Positions 35,169 to 40,274 of a stretch of 40,274 nucleotides of DNA are shown here, in pieces. The notes beneath the pieces are model-generated. The model did not search any database, was not told the DNA's origin, and worked only from the letters and a program-made list of their open reading frames with translations. Position 1 is the first letter of the stretch. Each line of letters opens with the position of its first letter. Source of the DNA: Deltaproteobacteria bacterium (GTDB lineage Bacteria > Myxococcota_A > Polyangia > Haliangiales > Haliangiaceae); NCBI GenBank assembly GCA_019237945.1, contig JAFAOG010000084.1, forward strand, positions 1-40,274, read 5' to 3'. A program made the translations under genes and the position numbers.

Positions 35169-36335
35169 CTACCCGCTCACGATCGTGCCGAGCGTCGCAA
35201 CAACGCGCTCGACATCACCATCCGTCAGCGCCGGATACATCGGCAGGCTGAGACAGCTCGCGTAGTACGCGTCGCAGCCGGGGAACTGCTGCCCGGCGAC
35301 GAACGGCGCGTAATCTGGGTGCGCGTGCACTGGCACGTAGTGCACCTGCGCGAAGATCGCGGCGTCGCGCAGCGCCATGTACACGGCCTTGCGGCGCGCG
35401 GCGATCGCCTCGAGCGACGGCCCCGAGAACCGGACCACATAGAGGTGATACGCGCTGGTCACGCCGTCGCGCACGCGCAGCGGAACGAGCTGGCCGACAA
35501 AGGGCGCCTTCGCGAACGCCGCGTCGTACTGCGCCGCGATCTGCCGGCGCCGCGCGAGGAAGCCGGGGAACTTCTTCGCCTGCGACAGCCCGAGCGCGCA
35601 CTGCAGATCGGTCAGCCGGTAGTTGTAGCCGAGCGACTGCTGCTCCTGATACCAGGGCCCATCGTTGCGCGTCAGCCGCTGCGGATCGCGCGTGATGCCG
35701 TGCGTGCGCAGCTCGCGGAGCTTGGCATCGAGCGCCGGATCGTTCGTCGTAACCGCGCCGCCCTCGCCGGTCGTCAGGTGCTTCACGGGATGGAACGACA
35801 GGATCGCCATCTGCGTGTGCGCACAGCTGCCGGCGCGATAGCTGCGACCGCCGTGCGTGTACTCGGCGCCGAGCGAGTGCGCCGCATCCTCGATCACGAC
35901 GGCGCCGTGCTTCGCGATCGCGGGCAGATCCGCCACCGCGCCTGCGAAGTCGACGGGCACGATCACCTTTGGCCGCACGGCTCGCACCGCCTCGTCGAGC
36001 GCGCGCAGCGACATCAGGCCGGTCTCGGCGTCGATATCGACCATCCGCGGCGTGCCGCCGCAGTAGCGGATGCCGTTCGCCGACGCGACGAACGTGTTCG
36101 TGCTCGTCACGCCGACGTCGCCCGGCCCCACGCCCGCCGCGAGACACGCGAGGTGCAGCGCCGCCGTGCCGCTCGACATGGCGACCGCGAACTTCGCACC
36201 CGTGATCTCGCACAGCGCGGCCTCGAACTTCGCGACGGTCGGGCCCTGGGTCAGCCAGTCATCGCCGAGCTGCTCGGCGACCGCGGCAATATCGTCGGCA
36301 TCGATGAGCTGTTTGCCGTAGGGGAGCGGTTTCAC
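35169..36335 (-). CDS. pseC: UDP-4-amino-4,6-dideoxy-N-acetyl-beta-L-altrosamine transaminase, PseC
   Basis: 388 residues from a GTG. DegT/DnrJ/EryC1-fold aminotransferase: [19 protein letters not shown], the LTQGP-x-V-x-x-FE start, [11 protein letters not shown] (PLP phosphate), [13 protein letters not shown] (D150, pyridine-N contact), and [16 protein letters not shown] with the PLP lysine K185 (SFHPVK-x-x-TTGEGG is the PseC-type motif). It aminates the 4-keto sugar made by PseB, using glutamate as donor. First gene of the minus-strand operon, 41 bases from the divergent acyltransferase gene. A TAGTCT box 11 bases before the GTG is the likely promoter. Confidence 0.9.
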   Translation of the reverse strand: MKPLPYGKQLIDADDIAAVAEQLGDDWLTQGPTVAKFEAALCEITGAKFAVAMSSGTAALHLACLAAGVGPGDVGVTSTNTFVASANGIRYCGGTPRMVDIDAETGLMSLRALDEAVRAVRPKVIVPVDFAGAVADLPAIAKHGAVVIEDAAHSLGAEYTHGGRSYRAGSCAHTQMAILSFHPVKHLTTGEGGAVTTNDPALDAKLRELRTHGITRDPQRLTRNDGPWYQEQQSLGYNYRLTDLQCALGLSQAKKFPGFLARRRQIAAQYDAAFAKAPFVGQLVPLRVRDGVTSAYHLYVVRFSGPSLEAIAARRKAVYMALRDAAIFAQVHYVPVHAHPDYAPFVAGQQFPGCDAYYASCLSLPMYPALTDGDVERVVATLGTIVSG

Positions 36336-36346
36336 GACGCTGGCAA

Positions 36347-36352
36347 AGACTA
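36347..36352 (-). promoter_or_regulatory. Possible -10 box TAGTCT of the pseC operon
   Basis: TAGTCT on the minus strand lies 11 bases before the pseC GTG at 36335. The same spacing is seen before the sigma-factor gene and the YbjN-like gene. Confidence 0.4.
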
Positions 36353-36363
36353 TCGCATTTTAG

Positions 36364-36369
36364 TAGGGT
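36364..36369 (+). promoter_or_regulatory. -10 box TAGGGT, leaderless-type promoter of the acyltransferase
   Basis: TAGGGT, 7 bases, GTG at 36377. It sits in the most AT-rich part of a 41-base divergent gap. Confidence 0.4.
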
Positions 36370-36376
36370 CGCCTGG

Positions 36377-36940
36377 GTGTTCGGGGTCCTCGCGCGCGTG
36401 AAGCACATGCGCAACGTCCGCGCGATCGATGCGTGCGGTGCGAACACGCGGTTCTCGGGCACGGCCGACAAGCGCGCCGCCGGGTCGCGCATCGCGATCG
36501 GGCGCGACTGCTTCGTCGAGGGCACGCTCGTCACCGAGACGGCGGCCGCCTCGGTCGTGCTCGGCGACAACGTGTTCGTCGGCGCGGAGACGCTGCTCGC
36601 GGCCGCCGCCGGGATCGTCGTCGAGGATGACGTCCTGATCTCGTACCAGTGCCTCGTCACGGATGCCGACAACCACTCGCTTCGCTACAGCGAGCGCAAG
36701 GATGACCTGCGCCGCTGGCTCGCCGGCAAGCACGACTGGAGCCGCGTCGCGAAGGCGCCGGTGCGCATCTGCCGCGGAGCGTGGCTTGGCGCGCGCGTGA
36801 TCGTGACCAAGGGCGTGACGATCGGCGAGGGCGCGGTCGTGGGCACGGGCAGCGTGGTGACGAAGGATGTCGCGCCGTACACGATCGTCGCCGGCAATCC
36901 GGCGCGCGTGATCCGCGAGCTCGGTCCCGATGAGCGCTAG
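36377..36940 (+). CDS. Hexapeptide-repeat (left-handed beta-helix) acyltransferase
   Basis: 187 residues from a GTG. About nine hexapeptide turns: [44 protein letters not shown], then a loop with [16 protein letters not shown] (H in DNHS is the expected catalytic His of this O-acetyltransferase class), and [31 protein letters not shown] at the C-terminus. These enzymes acetylate sugars using acetyl-CoA as trimers. As it faces the Pse operon, O-acetylation of the nonulosonate or another surface sugar is plausible. It overlaps the next methyltransferase gene by 11 bases. Confidence 0.85.
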   Translation: MFGVLARVKHMRNVRAIDACGANTRFSGTADKRAAGSRIAIGRDCFVEGTLVTETAAASVVLGDNVFVGAETLLAAAAGIVVEDDVLISYQCLVTDADNHSLRYSERKDDLRRWLAGKHDWSRVAKAPVRICRGAWLGARVIVTKGVTIGEGAVVGTGSVVTKDVAPYTIVAGNPARVIRELGPDER

Positions 36941-37727
36941 CTGCCGGCTGTGCGGAGGAGCGGCGGCGCCGGTCGGGCGCGCGATGCTGCTCGGCCGCGA
37001 CGTCGAGTACCGGCTGTGCGCGCGGTGCGAGCTGCTGCAGACCGAGTCACCGACCTGGCTCGCCGACGCCTACGCCGACGCCATCTCGCACCTCGACACC
37101 GGCGCCGTCGCGCGTAATCGCCTGACCGCGCAGCTGACGGCCGTCGTCGCGCGGCTCGTCGGTGCGCGCGGCCCGTGCCTCGACTACGGCGCCGGCCACG
37201 GCGTGTTCGTGCGGATGATGCGCGACCTCGGCTTCGACTTCCGCTGGTACGACACCTACGCGCAGAACCTCTACGCCGGCGGCTTCGAAGGCACGCCGAC
37301 CGACCATCACGCGATCGTCACCGCGTTCGAGCTACTCGAGCACCTCGCCGACGTGCGCGGCGACATCGACGCGATCTTCGCCGGCGCGCCCGATCACGTG
37401 CTCGTCGGCACGCTGCTGCATCACGGCTGGGATCCCGCGTGGTGGTACCTGCTTCCCGAGACCGGGCAACACGTCGCGTTCTACTCGCCGGTGACGCTGC
37501 GCTTCGTCGCCGAGCACGTCGGCTACGACGTCATCGTCGGCCCCGAGTACTCGCTGTTCTCGCGCCACGCGCCCGGCGCCGTGAAGCGCGCGGTGCTCCA
37601 GCGCCTGCTCGCGCGGCCGTCGCTCGCGGGCATCGTGCCGGGCCGGCTCGTCGCGCGCGGCTCGCTCGTGCAGCCGGATCACGAGGCGATCCGTCAGAGC
37701 CGCTTGCGCAAGAGCGACACGCCGTAG
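36930..37727 (+). CDS. SAM-dependent methyltransferase with N-terminal zinc-binding cysteines
   Basis: 265 residues. N-terminal CRLCGG and CARCELL (about 5-38) form the C-x2-C...C-x2-C putative zinc site seen in the sugar C- or O-methyltransferases of deoxysugar clusters. The SAM motif [15 protein letters not shown] (about 88-102) is class I, and [15 protein letters not shown] is the post-motif region. A later block [16 protein letters not shown] precedes a helical tail. It probably methylates a nucleotide sugar or glycan; substrate unknown. The 3' end overlaps the convergent methyltransferase gene by 34 bases. It overlaps the acyltransferase by 11 bases and is probably coupled to it. Confidence 0.75.
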   Translation: MSASCRLCGGAAAPVGRAMLLGRDVEYRLCARCELLQTESPTWLADAYADAISHLDTGAVARNRLTAQLTAVVARLVGARGPCLDYGAGHGVFVRMMRDLGFDFRWYDTYAQNLYAGGFEGTPTDHHAIVTAFELLEHLADVRGDIDAIFAGAPDHVLVGTLLHHGWDPAWWYLLPETGQHVAFYSPVTLRFVAEHVGYDVIVGPEYSLFSRHAPGAVKRAVLQRLLARPSLAGIVPGRLVARGSLVQPDHEAIRQSRLRKSDTP

Positions 37728-38329
37728 CGCTCGCCATCTGCGACGCTCGCATCGAGCTCGCGGCCGTGACTCGTCAGCAGCGCGACCGGCTGATACAGCT
37801 CGCTCGCGAGGAACAGCTGTGCGTAGTCCTGCTTGAACGTCATCACGCCGGCATCCGGCAGGTGGTGATAGACGTTTCGCGCCGGACGCCACGGATGGAA
37901 GTCGCCGAGCACGAGGTGGCCGCCGTCGGCGACGACGCGATCGATCTCGGCGGCGCATCGCAGGAGGTTCTTGCGGTCGATCCAGTGCAGCACGAAGTTG
38001 ACGATCACGAGCTCGAACGTCTGCTCGACCGGTAGCGCGCGCGCCTCGCCCTGGTGAAACGTGACGTGAGAAAACCGCTGCGCTCCGTCGGCGATCGCCG
38101 CCGCGCTCGGTTCGATCGCGACGCCGCGCGCACCCGTCCGCTTCGCGAGCTCTGCGACGCGATATCCGTTCGCGGCGCCGATCTCGAGGATCGACCGCGG
38201 CCTCAGCCGGTACAGCTCGACGAGCCGCGCCGGGATGTCATCGGCCGGCAGCTCACCGAGGACGTGCTTGTTCCGCTCGAACCAGCGGTCGGCCTCGCTC
38301 GCCGTGAAGATCTCGTCCTGCGTCGGCAC
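37694..38329 (-). CDS. Class I SAM-dependent methyltransferase
   Basis: 211 residues from a GTG. Methyltransf_11/25-type fold: SILEIGAANGYRVAELAKRTGARGVAIEPS (SAM loop E-I-G-A-A-N-G and acidic E/D after it), FELVIVNFVLHWIDRKNLL (post-II), GGHLVLGDFHPWRPA. The N-terminal IFTASEADRWFERNK is a start block seen in small glycan- or antibiotic-type methyltransferases. Substrate unknown. The frame is open far upstream, over the divergent GT4 gene, with no family-like sequence; the GTG is chosen because IFTASE follows it directly and a TAGCCT box sits 7 bases before it. Confidence 0.75.
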   Translation of the reverse strand: MPTQDEIFTASEADRWFERNKHVLGELPADDIPARLVELYRLRPRSILEIGAANGYRVAELAKRTGARGVAIEPSAAAIADGAQRFSHVTFHQGEARALPVEQTFELVIVNFVLHWIDRKNLLRCAAEIDRVVADGGHLVLGDFHPWRPARNVYHHLPDAGVMTFKQDYAQLFLASELYQPVALLTSHGRELDASVADGERYGVSLLRKRL

Positions 38330-38336
38330 CGCGCGC

Positions 38337-38342
38337 AGGCTA
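38337..38342 (-). promoter_or_regulatory. -10 box TAGCCT, leaderless-type promoter of the methyltransferase
   Basis: TAGCCT on the minus strand, 7 bases, GTG at 38329. Confidence 0.35.
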
Positions 38343-38374
38343 CCACGCGGCCTGCGCGGCCATCGCGTCGCAGG

Positions 38375-38380
38375 TACGAT
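38375..38380 (+). promoter_or_regulatory. -10 box TACGAT, leaderless-type promoter of the GT4 gene
   Basis: TACGAT, GCGCGC (6 bases), GTG at 38387. Same hexamer and spacing as at 24456. Confidence 0.5.
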
Positions 38381-38386
38381 GCGCGC

Positions 38387-39523
38387 GTGAACGTCCTGCA
38401 CGTCTGCGGCATGTACGTGCCCGCCACCGAGTGGGGAGGCACGACGACGGCCGTCGCGGCATACGCCGAGGCGCTCGCGCGGGCGGGGGTGCGCGTCGAG
38501 GTGTTCACGACGACCGCGCGCGGCAATGCCTCGCTGCCGCCGATCGAGCCGGGCACGCGCGACGTCAACGGCGTGCGCGTCACGTACTTCCCCGCCGCCG
38601 CGAAGCGTCAGTCGTTCATCGCGCCCGCGATGGTGCCCGCGCTCGCGCGCCGCCTCCGCGACTTCGACGTCGTCCACACGCACATGCTGTGGGCGTTCCC
38701 CGGCATCGCGGTCGCACGGCTCGCCGATCTACGGCGCGTCCCCTACGTCGTCACGCCGCACGGCAGCCTCGATCCGTGGGCGCTCTCGCAGCGGCGCTGG
38801 ATGAAGCGGCTGTTCCTGCTCGCGTCGGAGTACCGCACGTTGCGCCACGCCGCGCGCGTCCACTACACGGCCGAGGCCGAGCGCACGAGCGTGCCGCGCG
38901 AGCTGCAGCGCCTGCCGAGCGCGGTGATCCCGAACATCGTCGACGCGACGCGCTTCACGGCGGGCGACCCGGGTGCGAGCGACGACATCCTGATGCTCGG
39001 CCGCATCCACGAGATGAAGGGCTTCGACGCGATGATCCACGCGCTGCCCGCCGTCGTCGCGGCTCGCCCGCGCGCGCGACTCGTGATCGCGGGCCCCGAC
39101 GAGGCCGGCTATCGCGCCGTGGTGGAGCGGATGATCGACGCGCACGGCGTGCGCGCGAAGGTTCACTTCACCGGCCACGTCGATGCGGCAACGCGCGCGC
39201 AGCTGTTCGCGTCGAGCGCCGTGCTCGCGCAGCCGTCGTATCGCGAGAACTTCGGCATGGCGGTCGCGGAGGCGATGGCGGCGGGGCTGCCGGTCGTCGT
39301 CTCGGACCGCGTCAACATCTGCGACGAGATCACGGCCGGCGACGCCGGCATCACGGTGCCCCGCGAGCCGGTCGCGCTCGCGCGCGCGCTGATCGACGTG
39401 CTCGCGGACCCGGCGCGCCGGCGGCGGATGGGCGCGAATGGTCGCCGGCTCGTCGAGCAGCGCTATGCGCCGGCCGCCGTCGCCGCCGAGCTGATCGCGA
39501 TGTACCAGGCGATCCGTCGCTAG
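38387..39523 (+). CDS. GT4 glycosyltransferase (GT-B)
   Basis: 378 residues from a GTG. N-terminal half: NVLHVCGMYVPATEWGGTTTAVAAYA (acceptor-binding Gly loop), VEVFTTTARG, FDVVHTHMLWAFPGIAVARL, VTPHGSLDPWAL. C-terminal donor half: ILMLGRIHEMKGFDAMI, LVIAGPDEAGYR, VHFTGHVDA, and PSYRENFGMAVAEAMAAGLPVVVSD with the E-x7-E motif of retaining GT4 enzymes. Soluble. It probably adds a hexose to the growing surface glycan; the donor is not predictable. The GTG start is fixed by the conserved VLHVCG strand and by a TACGAT box 6 bases before it. Confidence 0.9.
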   Translation: MNVLHVCGMYVPATEWGGTTTAVAAYAEALARAGVRVEVFTTTARGNASLPPIEPGTRDVNGVRVTYFPAAAKRQSFIAPAMVPALARRLRDFDVVHTHMLWAFPGIAVARLADLRRVPYVVTPHGSLDPWALSQRRWMKRLFLLASEYRTLRHAARVHYTAEAERTSVPRELQRLPSAVIPNIVDATRFTAGDPGASDDILMLGRIHEMKGFDAMIHALPAVVAARPRARLVIAGPDEAGYRAVVERMIDAHGVRAKVHFTGHVDAATRAQLFASSAVLAQPSYRENFGMAVAEAMAAGLPVVVSDRVNICDEITAGDAGITVPREPVALARALIDVLADPARRRRMGANGRRLVEQRYAPAAVAAELIAMYQAIRR

Positions 39524-39542
39524 CGCGCGCGACGACGTGCTG

Positions 39543-40274
39543 CTACGAGGCGCGCCACACGCCGAGGCGCACCGCGAGCCAGAACGCGCCCATCGTCGCG
39601 ACGCCCGCATACATCGCGGCGCGGTCGACGATCCCGAGCTCGCCGGCGTACTTGCGCTTGACCATCAGCGCCTCGCGGATGTGCGGGCCCATCGCGGCGA
39701 CGCTCTTCGCGTCCTGGTGGTACCGAGCGACCGCGATCACCTGCGGCACGAAGCGCGTCTTGCGCGCGGCGCCGAACAGCCGGATCCACAGCTCGTAGTC
39801 CATCGCGTAGTGCAGCGATTCGTCGACGCCGCCGACGTCGAGGAACAGCTGGCGCCGGAACACGAGCGACGGCTGCAGCACGAAGCTCGCCGGGTGCGTG
39901 ATGATCTGCGTGACGTCGCGAACGGCGTGCGCGCGATAGGGACCGATGGGCGCCCCGCGCTCGTCGACGCGCTCGCCGTGACCGTATGCGATGTCGACAT
40001 CGGGCTCGGCCTCGAACGCATCGACCAGCGCGCGGATCGCATGCGGGCTCGCGTAGTAGTCATCGCTGTTGATCCACGCGACGAGCTCGCCCTTCGCCAT
40101 GCGCACGCCCTTGTTGATCGCGTCGGACTGGCCGCGATCGGGCTCCGAGACCCAGCGCACGCGGTTACCGTAGCTCTTGAGGACCTCGCGCGTGTCGTCG
40201 GTCGAGAGGCCATCGACGACGACGATCTCGCTGTCCTCGATCTGCTGCGCGAGGCAGCCGTCGATGCACTGGCG
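39543..40274 (-). CDS. GT2 glycosyltransferase (5' end outside window)
   Basis: The 243 visible residues belong to one GT-A protein whose N-terminal strand lies beyond the window. Reading from the edge: IVVVDGLSTDDTREVL, SEPDRGQSDAINKGVRMAKG, LVAWINSDDYYASP (N-S-D-D metal motif), LQPSLVFRRQLFLDVGG, YAMDYELWIRLFGA, RYHQDAKSVAAMG. The frame is open and family-like to the last base. It is a paralog of the GT2 at 19495-20286 (shared S-E-x-D-x-GQ-x-DAINKG, NSDD, Y-D-Y/ELW-x-RL) and probably adds a sugar to the same kind of glycan. A weak hydrophobic stretch near the C-terminus (AAMYAGVATMGAFWLAVRLG) may contact the membrane. Convergent with the GT4 gene, 19 bases apart. Confidence 0.85.
   Translation of the reverse strand, partial: RQCIDGCLAQQIEDSEIVVVDGLSTDDTREVLKSYGNRVRWVSEPDRGQSDAINKGVRMAKGELVAWINSDDYYASPHAIRALVDAFEAEPDVDIAYGHGERVDERGAPIGPYRAHAVRDVTQIITHPASFVLQPSLVFRRQLFLDVGGVDESLHYAMDYELWIRLFGAARKTRFVPQVIAVARYHQDAKSVAAMGPHIREALMVKRKYAGELGIVDRAAMYAGVATMGAFWLAVRLGVWRAS

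Noticed and set aside
36341-36357. TGGC..GC resembling a sigma-54 promoter before the acyltransferase
   Set aside because: The GG-to-GC spacing is one base too long, and sigma-54 spacing is strict. The TAGGGT box nearer the start fits the window's pattern better.

Overview
The window is very GC-rich, almost gapless coding DNA. It is dense in lipoproteins with N-terminal lipobox cysteines and carries an Omp85/POTRA outer-membrane protein, an ECF-type sigma factor, FG-GAP repeats and many GTG starts. This suggests a Gram-negative member of the Myxococcota (old Deltaproteobacteria), perhaps near Haliangiales/Kofleriaceae. The placement is inferred from style and protein families, not from a marker gene. 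No tRNA, rRNA, CRISPR array, insertion sequence or integrase was seen. No stretch over about 300 bases lacks a gene; the longest non-coding gaps are about 140 to 205 bases (3067-3209, 12597-12756, 25401-25605).

Layout. 1-5.9 kb holds housekeeping and envelope genes: an Omp85-like protein (cut by the window edge), a YbjN-like protein overlapping a trans-sulfuration PLP enzyme, a beta-barrel-like protein, an ECF sigma factor divergent from an Ig-like lipoprotein, and adenosine deaminase. 6-11.5 kb holds two DUF2541-like secreted paralogs, an HTTM-type membrane protein, a CE4-like lipoprotein, a large polytopic protein and a small lipoprotein. 11.5-17.4 kb is a lipid-linked sugar module: three dolichyl-phosphate-mannosyltransferase-like GT2 enzymes, two tandem GT-C-like membrane paralogs and a DUF2304 protein. 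17.4-23.4 kb holds a PIG-L/ricin-like/FG-GAP lipoprotein, a GT2, a CDP-glycerol-transferase-like protein and an ABC exporter. 23.4-36.3 kb encodes pseudaminic-acid-type nonulosonate synthesis: pseB on the + strand, then a tightly overlapped - strand operon (pseC, pseG, a PseI-PseH fusion, an SpsF-type cytidylyltransferase/class-III aminotransferase fusion, an aldo/keto reductase). Between these lie three paralogous lipoproteins, two glycan enzymes and the 3' remnant of an epimerase gene. 36.3-40.3 kb adds an acyltransferase, two methyltransferases, a GT4 and a GT2 cut by the window end.

Together the genes look like a surface polysaccharide or glycoconjugate locus that makes CMP-pseudaminic acid or a further aminated derivative, assembles and decorates a glycan, and exports it.

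One signal runs across the whole window. Many first-of-operon genes have a TANNNT -10-like box 6 (or 7) bases before the start codon and no Shine-Dalgarno, as expected for leaderless mRNAs. The box also supports the start codons chosen here.
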